DNA of 64,000 bases from Rubritalea squalenifaciens DSM 18772 (GCF_900141815.1 NZ_FQYR01000003.1:558001-622000), one strand, 5' to 3'. Positions 26,525-34,704 are shown, numbered from the stretch's first letter. The notes: a model not told the origin generated them from the sequence alone. Program-made: numbers and translations.

Positions 26525-28936
26525 ATGGAAATTTTGGAATCCGACTATGAGAAGTTAGGGGCGTTTTATCTGGGGCGTGAATACGACCTGAAGAAGAGTG
26601 AAATGCAGGATCAGCTTGTCATGTATGATTCCAAGGATCTGGTTACACATGGAGTGGTGCTTGGGATGACTGGCAGTGGAAAGACAGGTCTTTGTATATC
26701 TCTGTTAGAAGAGGCGGCCATGGACAATATCCCGGCCATAGTGATCGACCCTAAAGGAGATATAGCCAATTTGATGCTTACTTTTCCCGAAATGCAGGGT
26801 AGCGATTTCCGCCCCTGGATTAATGAGGACGATGCAGCGAAGAAGGGATTGAGCGGCGAGGAGTACGCCAAAAAGACGGCTAAGATGTGGAAGGAGGGGA
26901 TTGAGAGCTGGGGACAAGGCTGTGATCGTGTGAAAGCATTCAGGGAGAATGTGGATGTAAATATATTTACGCCAGGTAGTCGTGCGGGGATTCCCGTGTC
27001 AATTCTAGGTTCCTTGGAGGTTCCGCCTTTCGAGGTGATGGACGATAGTGAGTTGTTAGGTGACCGTATTGAAAGCACGGTGAGCTCCTTGCTGTCCTTG
27101 GTTGGCGTGGATGCAGATTCCATACAAAGCCCAGAGGCTGTTTTGCTCTCGACCGTATTCAATCATGCTTGGAATGCTGAGAAGAGTCTCACGATAGAGA
27201 GTCTGATCGTAGCGATCATGAATCCGGATTTTGATAAGGTGGGTGTGATTGACTTGGAGAGCTTTTACCCGGCGAAGAAGCGCCAAGAGTTGGCTCTGAA
27301 GTTTAATAACCTTCTGGCATCTCCCGGTTTCTCTACCTGGATGGAGGGGCCCAGCTTAGATATTCAGAAAATGCTGTATCAGGATAACGGCAAAGCGCGG
27401 ATTTCGATTTTCTCTATTGCCCACCTCAGTGACAGCGAGCGGATGTTTTTTGTCAGTATCCTGCTGAATCAAATGCTGGGTTGGATGCGTACTCAGAGTG
27501 GGACCACGAGTCTGCGTGCGTTGCTTTATATGGATGAAATCTATGGGTACCTGCCGCCCACAGCAAACCCACCGAGCAAGAAGCCGATGATGACCATGCT
27601 AAAGCAGGCACGGGCCTTTGGTTTGGGAGTACTCTTGGCTACCCAAAACCCAGTAGATTTGGACTACAAAGCGCTCTCTAACATTGGAACCTGGTGGTTG
27701 GGGCGCTTGCAGACCGAGCGTGATAAAATGCGTGTTCTCGATGGCCTTCAAGGTGCAGCAGCAAGTCAGGATAGTTCATTTGATCGTGAAGCAATGGAGA
27801 CTTTGCTCGCCGGCTTGGGTAGCAGAGTTTTCCTCATGAACAATGTGCATGAGGATGGCCCGGTGGTCTTCCATGTACGCTGGGTCATGAGCTACTTGCG
27901 TGGTCCGCTGACCCGTAGGCAAATCAAGACCTTGATGGATCCCAAAAGGGATGCCTGGAAACAAAAGGAAGTGCCGCATAAAGCGACACCTAATACTAAC
28001 CCAATGGCCATGCCTGAGAAACAGCAGGGAAGTGTGGCCGCAGGAGCTGTTAGGCCAGTGGTGAGTGATGGCGTGGAAGAGTTTTTCACAGAAGCTCACC
28101 GTGGTCAGCACTACACTCCTCACTTGCTGAGACAGGCCACCGTGCACTTCAGTAATGAGAAGCGTGGGATAGATGGAGCGCGCGTCGTGCGATTCATCAA
28201 TCGTATTCAAGAGGACGGGATTGATTGGGATCACGATGTGGTGGTGAAAGAAAGCCTGGATGCTCTTCAGGAAGTTCCCTCAGATGGTGTGGATTTTGCC
28301 GAGCTTCCGGGCTTTGCCATGAACGAGAAAAATTACCAAGGAGTAGAGGATGATTTTGAAGAATGGCTCTACCGTAATGAGCGCCTTGAGCTGCTCTATT
28401 GTCCTTTGACAGATCAGTACTCGAAGATGGGAGAGGTGGAGGGACAGTTCCGTGCCCGCTTGGCACATGCCGCTAGAGAGGCACGTGATGAGGCGATCGA
28501 AAAGATCCGCGATAAAGTCGAAAGTAAGGTGAAGACTAAGGAGGGGCAGTTGAGCCGGGCCATTGCTGCTGTGGAGCGTGAGAGGACGCAGGCAAATAAT
28601 GCCAAGTTAAGGGCAGGCGGGAGTATTCTTAACGCAGTGATTGGAGTGTTATTCAGCCGGAAGAAAATCAGTTCTACTAATGTTCGTCGCGGCAGTAGTT
28701 CCGTTACCCAAGCGGGTAATGCGATGCAGCAGGCCCGCGATGTCGAGGTGGCTGAAGCCAAAGTAGAGGATATTCGCGCTCAAATCGCTGAACTTGAAGA
28801 CGAGCTTAGAGATGAAATCCGTGAGCTTGAGCAAAAGTTCGACCCGGCAGCGGTCAAGCTAGAGAGGGATGTGGTGAAGCCCTACAAGAAGGATATCCAG
28901 ATCGATTCCGTGGGACTGATTTGGATTGGGCTGTAA
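26525..28936 (+). CDS. HerA-like ATPase (FtsK/HerA superfamily)
   Basis: 803 residues. Walker A GMTGSGKT at 47-54 and the VIDPKGDIANL block at about 72-82 are typical of HerA/DUF853-like ATPases. A Walker B-like segment ALLYMDEIYGYLPP is at about 336-349, and KQARAFGLGVLLATQNPVDL (about 360-379) corresponds to the sensor region. The C-terminal third is rich in E, K and R, with coiled coils at about 635-695 and 735-785, separated by a short glycine/hydrophobic segment. No NurA-like nuclease is adjacent and no secretion or conjugation genes accompany it. I would expect a cytoplasmic DNA- or protein-remodelling hexamer of unknown task. Confidence 0.85.
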   Translation: MEILESDYEKLGAFYLGREYDLKKSEMQDQLVMYDSKDLVTHGVVLGMTGSGKTGLCISLLEEAAMDNIPAIVIDPKGDIANLMLTFPEMQGSDFRPWINEDDAAKKGLSGEEYAKKTAKMWKEGIESWGQGCDRVKAFRENVDVNIFTPGSRAGIPVSILGSLEVPPFEVMDDSELLGDRIESTVSSLLSLVGVDADSIQSPEAVLLSTVFNHAWNAEKSLTIESLIVAIMNPDFDKVGVIDLESFYPAKKRQELALKFNNLLASPGFSTWMEGPSLDIQKMLYQDNGKARISIFSIAHLSDSERMFFVSILLNQMLGWMRTQSGTTSLRALLYMDEIYGYLPPTANPPSKKPMMTMLKQARAFGLGVLLATQNPVDLDYKALSNIGTWWLGRLQTERDKMRVLDGLQGAAASQDSSFDREAMETLLAGLGSRVFLMNNVHEDGPVVFHVRWVMSYLRGPLTRRQIKTLMDPKRDAWKQKEVPHKATPNTNPMAMPEKQQGSVAAGAVRPVVSDGVEEFFTEAHRGQHYTPHLLRQATVHFSNEKRGIDGARVVRFINRIQEDGIDWDHDVVVKESLDALQEVPSDGVDFAELPGFAMNEKNYQGVEDDFEEWLYRNERLELLYCPLTDQYSKMGEVEGQFRARLAHAAREARDEAIEKIRDKVESKVKTKEGQLSRAIAAVERERTQANNAKLRAGGSILNAVIGVLFSRKKISSTNVRRGSSSVTQAGNAMQQARDVEVAEAKVEDIRAQIAELEDELRDEIRELEQKFDPAAVKLERDVVKPYKKDIQIDSVGLIWIGL

Positions 28937-28995
28937 GTGGCGTTTATCTGTGCTCAAAGTCTTGATCGGCGGGCATTGTAGGAGTATTGGTGGGT

Positions 28996-30174
28996 ATGAT
29001 CTATTTGGATTCCAATGCGACCACTCAAGTGCATCCAGAAGTGCTGGAGGCGATGCTGCCTTATCTGACGGACCAGTGCTATAATCCGTCCAGTGGCTAT
29101 CGTGCAGGGAAGAAGGTCAAGGAGGCAATAGAGGAAGCAAGGGTTCAGATGGCGCAGCTTATCAACGCGGAACCTGATGAGATCTACTTCACTGGTTGCG
29201 GGACAGAATCCAATAATGCGGTTCTACTCTCGCTGGCTAAGATGGCGGGTGAGAATAAGAGGATTGTGACCAGTGCCATTGAGCATAGTGCTATTTTGAG
29301 AGTCTGTGAGGAATTGGAGCGTGAAGGCTTCCTCGTGGAGCGCGTAGGTGTGGACTCTGAGGGGAGACTCGACCTCGATGCCTGGAAGACTGCGGTGTCT
29401 AAGGGGGACGTCTGTATGGCGACACTTATGTGGGCCAATAACGAAACCGGGGTGATCCAGCCTATTGCAGAAGCCTATAAAGCGGCCAATGATGCTGGGG
29501 TGCCATTCCATACTGATGCGATTCAGGCTGTGGGGAAGGCGCATGTGGATGTGAAGGAGGTGCCTGTCGATTTTCTTTCCATTTCTGGCCACAAGTTCCA
29601 CGCACCGAAAGGTGTGGGCGCTCTGTACATTCGTCAGGGGGTTGGTTTCGAACCCTTGCTTCGAGGCGGCGGACAAGAGAAGGGGAAGCGCAGTGGGACT
29701 GAGAATGTGGCGTCCATCATCGGCATGGGGACGGCTGCAGAATTGATGCGCTCACGATTGGAGATGGACTGTCACGATTGCGTCGGGGCGCTGAGAGATC
29801 ATCTTGAGCACCGTCTGCTGACAGAGCTCGATGGAGTGCAGATTAATGGCTCCATGGAGCATCGCACCAAGAACACGTCTCATCTTTCCTTTGAGGGCTG
29901 CGAGGCGGCAGGTCTACTGATTCTGCTCGATGAGTACGGGGTGGCCTGCTCTGCGGGGAGTGCCTGCATGACAGGGAAACAAAAGCCAAGTCACGTGCAG
30001 AAAGCAATGGGCTTTGATGACGCCAGAGCTAAGAGCAGCCTGCGTATCTCGTTCTCGATTCTTACGACTAAAGATGAGACGGACAAGGCTGTCGAGGCCA
30101 TCAAGAAGGCTGTCGGCAAGCTCCGCAGTGTGCAGGGTGCTGGCGGTGTGGGGCCTGTGGTGGTATACACCTAG
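28996..30174 (+). CDS. cysteine desulfurase (NifS/IscS family)
   Basis: 392 residues from the ATG at 28996; GTG at 28990 and TTG at 28987 are alternatives, and a GGAG at 28981-28984 sits closer to those. PLP Lys200 is in SISGHKFHAPKG. The active-site loop has Cys324 in CSAGSACMTG. The YLDSNATT start, GTESNNA (about 69-75), SAIEHSAI (about 93-100) and MWANNETG (about 145-152) blocks are typical. It takes sulfur from cysteine for Fe-S clusters or thiolation; relatives can also act on selenocysteine. No iscU, suf or thiI gene is adjacent, so the acceptor is not shown by context. Confidence 0.93.
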   Translation: MIYLDSNATTQVHPEVLEAMLPYLTDQCYNPSSGYRAGKKVKEAIEEARVQMAQLINAEPDEIYFTGCGTESNNAVLLSLAKMAGENKRIVTSAIEHSAILRVCEELEREGFLVERVGVDSEGRLDLDAWKTAVSKGDVCMATLMWANNETGVIQPIAEAYKAANDAGVPFHTDAIQAVGKAHVDVKEVPVDFLSISGHKFHAPKGVGALYIRQGVGFEPLLRGGGQEKGKRSGTENVASIIGMGTAAELMRSRLEMDCHDCVGALRDHLEHRLLTELDGVQINGSMEHRTKNTSHLSFEGCEAAGLLILLDEYGVACSAGSACMTGKQKPSHVQKAMGFDDARAKSSLRISFSILTTKDETDKAVEAIKKAVGKLRSVQGAGGVGPVVVYT

Positions 30175-30235
30175 ACTCCAGATTAGCAAAAATCGGGATG
30201 TTTTAGGGTCGTCCAGGCTGTAAGGTAAGGATCGA

Positions 30236-31069
30236 ATGACGAATAAACATCCAGATCTTCCGAGCGGGCATGCTTCTGCTGTCCAGCGAGCGTGTGTCCT
30301 CTTGCGTGAAGGGCAAACGATTGACTATGTCAGCAGGAAGGTGGGTATGAGCCGTTATCATTTCCAGAGAGTATTTAAAGAGACTCTGGGCTGTACACCG
30401 GGAGCCTATGTGAAGAGTTGCCGTGCGGATAAGCTCAGGGAGAGGTTATCAGAGAGTGACAGCGTTACAGACGCTATCTATGCGTCGGGTTACGGGGCTA
30501 GTTCCCGGTTCTATGAAGAAGCGAATGAGATATTGGGGATGGCTGCTAATCGCTACCGAAAAGGGGGAGAAGGTGAGGTCATCCGTTTCGCTGTAGGAGA
30601 GTGCTCGCTAGGAGCAGTTTTGGTGGCCTCATCTGAAAAAGGTATCTGTGCTTTATTCCTCGGTGACGACCCTCAGGAGTTGGTGAATGATTTGGAAAAA
30701 CGATTCGGAAAAGCGGTGCTTTTAGGGGGTGAAAAAGACTATGAAGAAATCGTCGCGAAGGTGGTAGGATTCATCGAATCACCGAGTCAGAAATTTGATT
30801 TGCCTCTGGATTTGAGAGGGAGTGTTTTTCAGATGAAAGTTTGGAAAGCTCTGGCTGGGATCAAGCATGGAGAGACGGTAAGCTATGCCGAACTGGCCCA
30901 GAGAGTGGGGATGCCCAAAGCAACCCGGGCGGTAGCTAGTGCTTGTGGAGCGAATCCTGTCTCAGTCGTCATTCCCTGTCACCGGGTTGTTAGGGCGGAT
31001 GGGTCTTTATCTGGTTACCGCTGGGGGGTGGAGCGGAAGAAGAGATTGCTAGATAGAGAGCGTCGTTGA
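30236..31069 (+). CDS. AraC-type HTH fused to O6-methylguanine-DNA methyltransferase (Ada-like)
   Basis: 277 residues. Residues about 10-107 form an AraC-family helix-turn-helix domain (MSRYHFQRVFKETLGCTPGAYV; ASGYGASSRFYEEANEILG). Residues about 115-277 form the methyltransferase: PCHRVV with acceptor Cys248, followed by SGYRWGVERKKRLL. The Zn-dependent N-terminal Ada domain, which in E. coli Ada senses methylphosphotriesters through Cys38, is absent, so this is the two-thirds form. It repairs O6-alkylguanine in DNA and may activate its own operon, though what it would sense is unclear. One base separates its stop from the AlkB start. Confidence 0.93.
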   Translation: MTNKHPDLPSGHASAVQRACVLLREGQTIDYVSRKVGMSRYHFQRVFKETLGCTPGAYVKSCRADKLRERLSESDSVTDAIYASGYGASSRFYEEANEILGMAANRYRKGGEGEVIRFAVGECSLGAVLVASSEKGICALFLGDDPQELVNDLEKRFGKAVLLGGEKDYEEIVAKVVGFIESPSQKFDLPLDLRGSVFQMKVWKALAGIKHGETVSYAELAQRVGMPKATRAVASACGANPVSVVIPCHRVVRADGSLSGYRWGVERKKRLLDRERR

Positions 31070-31070
31070 G

Positions 31071-31661
31071 ATGGACCTTTTTGGCTATGACCCGGCTGCG
31101 AATCTACTTCCTTGTGATGGGGAGGCTTATTATCACGGGCCTATCTTTGAGGGCGCCTATTTTGGCCAGTTGATGAGGGAGACCGAGTGGCGCCAAGATG
31201 AGGCCGTCATCTATGGTAAACGTATCCTTACGGCACGTAAGGTAGCATGGTGTGGTGACAAGCGTTATCGCTATCGTTATTCAGGCACTGTGAAGATTGC
31301 GCAGCCATGGTCTCCCGGGCTCAGTCAGTTGCGTGATCGGGTGGGTGCAGTCTTGGGGGCACATTTCAATTCTTGCTTACTCAATCTCTATGAAGATGGC
31401 AGTCAGGGGATGGCTTGGCACAGTGATGATGAGACGATGCTTAGGAGGCACGGGGTGATTGCATCTGTCAGTTTTGGAGCGGAACGTAGATTTTTGTTCA
31501 AGCACAAGAAGAGCGGGGAGAAGGTCGAATTGATGTTAGAGGATGGCAGTCTTTTAGTGATGAAAGGCACGACTCAGGATCACTGGCTACACAGCATTCC
31601 CAAGATGGCTCGAGTGAAAGGCCCTAGGATTAACCTTACCTTCCGACAAATCTTAGAATGA
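31071..31661 (+). CDS. AlkB-like Fe(II)/2-oxoglutarate-dependent DNA dealkylase
   Basis: 196 residues, the size of the ALKBH2/3-like bacterial AlkB group. Iron ligands are His117 and Asp119 (WHSDDE) and His174 (HWLHSIP). The 2-oxoglutarate-binding arginines fit Arg186 and Arg192 (RINLTFRQ). Family function is oxidative removal of methyl groups from 1-methyladenine and 3-methylcytosine in DNA. It begins one base after the stop of the AraC-MGMT gene, so alkylation reversal by two chemistries is encoded as one unit. No terminator is obvious in the following intergenic region. Confidence 0.93.
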   Translation: MDLFGYDPAANLLPCDGEAYYHGPIFEGAYFGQLMRETEWRQDEAVIYGKRILTARKVAWCGDKRYRYRYSGTVKIAQPWSPGLSQLRDRVGAVLGAHFNSCLLNLYEDGSQGMAWHSDDETMLRRHGVIASVSFGAERRFLFKHKKSGEKVELMLEDGSLLVMKGTTQDHWLHSIPKMARVKGPRINLTFRQILE

Positions 31662-31868
31662 GCTATGTAAAAATCGTCACATCCTTGAGTGTATCAGGGT
31701 GAAACATGGTCTTTTTCGCGAAAGGGTTGAGTTTTTACGGCATATTCTTTTTGTATTCTTGACTGATTGAGTATGTAATACCAGTTTCTTCGCCGTTCTA
31801 GGACTTAGCCAAGACCTCAATAAGGTGCTGAGCAAGAACACTTACAAACCAATTCATACAACTAAGGA

Positions 31869-32915
31869 ATGGCTGCTAAAATCTACACAAACAAGGACTG
31901 CAACATTGCGAGCATCAAGCGCAAGAAACTCGCAGTGATCGGCTTCGGTTCACAGGGCCACGCACACGCTCTGAACCTTAAGGATAGTGGATGCGATGTT
32001 ACCATCGGTCTCTACAAGAAGTCCAAGTCTCGCGCCGTAGCTCAGAAGCTCGGCTTCAAAGTTGATGACACTGCTGAAGTAGTAAAGAACTGCGATGTCA
32101 TCATGGTTGCTCTTCCAGACACTGTTATCCCAGAAGTATACGAAAAGGAAATCGCTCCAAACCTGAAGAAGGGTCAGACCCTCATCTTCTGTCACGGTTT
32201 CGCAGTACACTTCGGTTTCATTTCCGTTCCTAAGGACGTTAACGTAATCATGGTTGCTCCTAAGGGCCCAGGTCACACTGTTCGTTCCCAGTACGTAAAC
32301 GGCAAGGGTGTACCAACACTCATCGCTATCGAGAACGATGCTGACGGCAAAGCTCAGAAGATCGCTCTTGGCTGGGCCAAGGGTATCGGTGGTTCCCGCG
32401 CTGGTGTTTTCGAAACAAACTTCCGTGAAGAGACTGTTACTGACCTCTTCGGTGAGCAGGTTGTTCTCTGCGGTGGCGCATCCGCACTTGTTAAGGCTGG
32501 CTTCGAGACTCTTGTTGAAGCTGGTTATCAGCCAGAGATGGCTTACTTCGAGTGCTTGCACGAGCTTAAGCTCATCGTTGACCTCATGGTTGAGAGCGGC
32601 ATCGCCGGTATGCGTTTCTCCATCTCTGAGACTGCTGAGTACGGTGACGTAACAGTTGGTCCTAAGATCATTAACGACTCTGTTAAGAAGCGTATGGCTG
32701 CTCAGCTTAAGCGCATCGAAGACGGCAAGTTTGCCAAAGAGTGGATGAAGGAATACAAGGACGGCTGCAAGAACTTCAACGCGATCCGCAAGGCTGAAGC
32801 CAAGCATCAGATCGAAGAAGTTGGCGAGCGTCTTCGTGGCACCATGAGCTGGATCAAGAAGTCCAAGATCGGTAAGGGTGTTTCTCAGGCATCTTACGTT
32901 TCTGCTTCCAAGTAA
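31869..32915 (+). CDS. ilvC: ketol-acid reductoisomerase (class I)
   Basis: 348 residues. Isomerises and reduces acetolactate in valine, leucine and isoleucine synthesis, using Mg and NADPH. Dinucleotide motif GFGSQGHAHALNL (about 26-38), KGPGHTVRSQY (about 137-147), FGEQVVLCGG (about 196-205), and the metal-binding ECLHELKLIVDLM (about 237-249). The end GKGVSQASYVSASK is longer than in many class I enzymes. Codon choice is strongly biased towards gtt, gct, ctc, cgt, ttc and aag, unlike neighbouring genes, suggesting very high expression. AAGG stands 5 bases before the ATG. ilvB/ilvN are not adjacent. Confidence 0.97.
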   Translation: MAAKIYTNKDCNIASIKRKKLAVIGFGSQGHAHALNLKDSGCDVTIGLYKKSKSRAVAQKLGFKVDDTAEVVKNCDVIMVALPDTVIPEVYEKEIAPNLKKGQTLIFCHGFAVHFGFISVPKDVNVIMVAPKGPGHTVRSQYVNGKGVPTLIAIENDADGKAQKIALGWAKGIGGSRAGVFETNFREETVTDLFGEQVVLCGGASALVKAGFETLVEAGYQPEMAYFECLHELKLIVDLMVESGIAGMRFSISETAEYGDVTVGPKIINDSVKKRMAAQLKRIEDGKFAKEWMKEYKDGCKNFNAIRKAEAKHQIEEVGERLRGTMSWIKKSKIGKGVSQASYVSASK

Positions 32916-32938
32916 TTCCGCTGAATCAGCAAATTTCC

Positions 32939-32971
32939 AAAGCCTCTCGGTAGATTCCGAGAGGCTTTTTT
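32939..32971 (+). terminator. intrinsic terminator after ilvC
   Basis: A 12-bp perfect stem (aaagcctctcgg / ccgagaggcttt) with loop tagatt and a T-run immediately after. Confidence 0.92.
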
Positions 32972-33028
32972 GTATCCACGATATCGGCATGTCTTGCTTG
33001 ATTGGGGTTGAACCGCTAGAGACAGGAA

Positions 33029-33493
33029 ATGAAGGACGGATACAACATCGACTCAGAGATGGAGAATGCATGCTACCGCCTGGCGAGTATCATGGATGAT
33101 CTTGAGGAGCATTGGCACTTTAGCAAGGTGACCGAGTGGGGGCTGGATGATGAAGCTGGATTGATCCACTGGACTTTACCAAATGGTAAGCAGGTTTCTG
33201 CGGCTTGCCAGGTGATGGGTACCTATGACCTTGGTACCGGATCATTCCTGTGGGCCTGGGGGAATGAGTCCATCGATAGCAATTTGAAGGAGGATGCCCA
33301 GCGTGTGCACGATTTCGGGCAACAGAACGGCGTCGATTTCCTGACCTTCCGAAAATTGGATTGTGCTGAGGACGATGTGTGGGACCTCATTGCGCTGGCA
33401 TCACAGATTTGCGATAGTCGTGGTGCTTATTGTGGGGAGATGGATGGTGTGCTGATTTACGTAAGCTTCGGAGATATTAAAGTAGTCAGTTGA
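33029..33493 (+). CDS. small protein of unknown function (DUF6882-like)
   Basis: 154 residues, no signal peptide or membrane segment, acidic. The block GTGSFLWAWGNESIDSNLKE (about 69-88) resembles the LWAWxNxS motif I associate with DUF6882 proteins; this assignment is from memory. The C-terminal half contains a predicted helix (EDDVWDLIALASQIC) and strands. Its stop codon overlaps a TTG that is a possible start of the next gene, so the two are probably translated from one message. Function unknown. Confidence 0.72.
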   Translation: MKDGYNIDSEMENACYRLASIMDDLEEHWHFSKVTEWGLDDEAGLIHWTLPNGKQVSAACQVMGTYDLGTGSFLWAWGNESIDSNLKEDAQRVHDFGQQNGVDFLTFRKLDCAEDDVWDLIALASQICDSRGAYCGEMDGVLIYVSFGDIKVVS

Positions 33494-33495
33494 AC

Positions 33496-34218
33496 ATGAA
33501 GGGATACGCGCTATTTGATTTGGACCAGACCATTGTGCCTTGGGATACTCAGTTGCTGTTCTGTAATTTTGTACTCAAAAAGGAGCCTTTGCGTCGCTTG
33601 CATGTTTTGGGGTTTCTCCCGTTTTTGCCGTTCAATAAGTTGATCGGCACAGAAGGGATGAAGAGGGTGTTTTTAAATTACCTCTATGGCTTAGATCAGT
33701 CTGTCCTGGATGCTTATGCTAAGGAGTTCGTTGATGAATTGATGGAGGGTGGCCTCTACGATGAGATCGTTGATGAGGTGAAGCGCCAGAAGTCGGAAGG
33801 GCGATTGACTATTCTTAATTCTGCTAGCCCGGAAATCTGGGTCAAATATTTGGGGCCGGCACTGGGTTTCGATCATTGGTATGGAACTCGTGTAGTCATC
33901 AATGGGAAGGTTGATCTCTTCCCGGATATTTACGGCGGTAATAACAAAGGGGCCGTCAAGCTGGGACGTATGAAGAAACATTTCCCGGAGGGCTGGAGTG
34001 AGGGGGATGTTTTGCCCAATAGCTGGGGCTACTCTGATAGTCACGCGGATATCCCGATGCTGGATATCTGCGAGCATAACGTAATGGTTCATCCTACCAG
34101 CAAGCTATTAGAATATGGCCAGGGCAAAGGGTGGGAGGTAAGAACGCCTAAACGTCCTACTGCTAACAGGACTCAATTTGGTATTGCTTGTTTCAAGCAG
34201 ATGCTCGGGGTCTATTAA
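33496..34218 (+). CDS. HAD-IB family phosphatase (SerB/PSPase-like)
   Basis: 240 residues from the ATG at 33496; a TTG at 33490, overlapping the upstream stop codon, would add two residues. Motif I is FDLDQTIVPWDTQ (first Asp nucleophile, second Asp acid/base). Motif II Ser is in LNSASPEIWVKYLGPALGFD, and motif III/IV is GYSDSHADIPML. The core order and the FD(L)DxTI start are those of HAD-IB enzymes such as phosphoserine and glycerol phosphatases. Residues needed for catalysis are present. The substrate cannot be read from the sequence; no serine genes are adjacent. Confidence 0.88.
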   Translation: MKGYALFDLDQTIVPWDTQLLFCNFVLKKEPLRRLHVLGFLPFLPFNKLIGTEGMKRVFLNYLYGLDQSVLDAYAKEFVDELMEGGLYDEIVDEVKRQKSEGRLTILNSASPEIWVKYLGPALGFDHWYGTRVVINGKVDLFPDIYGGNNKGAVKLGRMKKHFPEGWSEGDVLPNSWGYSDSHADIPMLDICEHNVMVHPTSKLLEYGQGKGWEVRTPKRPTANRTQFGIACFKQMLGVY

Positions 34219-34260
34219 AAAAAGCCCCGCACACTGGATGGTGGCGAGGCTGGTTTTAAG
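34218..34260. terminator. possible weak bidirectional terminator
   Basis: An imperfect hairpin (aaaaaaagccccgc ... gtggcgaggctggtttt) with A- and T-rich flanks lies between the converging HAD-IB gene and the candidate selenoprotein gene. A mismatch and a bulge interrupt the stem. Confidence 0.5.
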
Positions 34261-34275
34261 TGATGTCTGTTGCGA

Positions 34276-34629
34276 TTACTTCGCGGTCACTTCTACAACA
34301 ACAAACTCTTCAGCTTTGGGACCTAAGGACTGAATAGCCATTTCTTTGGTGAAATCACCATCGCTTATTATGGTGATAGTCTGGGCGTCTTTGTTGGCGC
34401 GATCGACTTCAATCGATTTCACCCCGGTGATAGTTTCGAATGCCGCACGGACACTCTTTTCACAGCCGCCTCAGACAACGCCCGTCATGGAGACGGTATA
34501 AGTCTTGCCTTCAGCTGTAGCCTCCTGAGAGGCTTCTGAGCTTGTAGTGCTTGTTTCAGCTTTCTTCTCACACGCGACAAAGCCTAGGGTCATTGCCGCA
34601 GCAAGCATTGGTAATAGTGTATATTTCAT
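34276..34629 (-). CDS. candidate selenoprotein: HMA-domain lipoprotein with in-frame UGA (Sec53)
   Basis: Read through one TGA (34471-34473), the frame runs 118 codons from ATG 34629 to TAA 34276 (ATG 34632 is also possible). Residues 1-20 are a lipoprotein signal ending GFVAC (Cys20); about 21-41 is a Ser/Thr/Glu linker; about 43-117 is a heavy-metal-associated (HMA) domain: TYTVSMTGVV, then UGA, then GGCEKSVRAAFETITGVKSI, followed by strands and helices normal for the ~70-residue beta-alpha-beta-beta-alpha-beta fold. The UGA replaces the first Cys of the metal-binding CxxC, giving U53-G-G-C56. A stem-loop matching bacterial SECIS rules follows the codon. It is 75 bases downstream of ruvC on the same strand. 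A nonsense mutation of a Cys codon is the alternative, but nothing else in the frame is damaged. A Sec-Cys pair would suit soft-metal (Hg, Cu) binding or redox work outside the inner membrane. Confidence 0.78.
34438..34456 (-). promoter_or_regulatory. putative bacterial SECIS element
   Basis: In the mRNA, bases 15-21 after the UGA (GAGUGUC) pair with bases 27-33 (GGCAUUC) as seven consecutive pairs, two of them G-U. The 5-base apical loop is CGUGC, with G at its second position, 23 bases after the UGA. The known bSECIS rule is a small loop with G among its first two bases about 16-37 bases downstream of the UGA, which SelB binds. The match is by hand folding only. Confidence 0.65.
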
Positions 34630-34704
34630 CATGCTACTGGTTTGAGTTGCATGGCTAACATCGCACACATTGACGTGAGTGTCTAATTGTGTGGCGATTA
34701 GGCT

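Noticed and set aside
31950-33071. 373-codon open frame antisense to ilvC
   Set aside because: It covers nearly all of ilvC and arises from its codon bias; the translation has no recognised motif and no convincing start.
34471-34668. A separate 65-residue lipoprotein ending at the TGA
   Set aside because: The 67 codons after the TGA complete an HMA domain in the same frame, so the stub is the front part of one gene.
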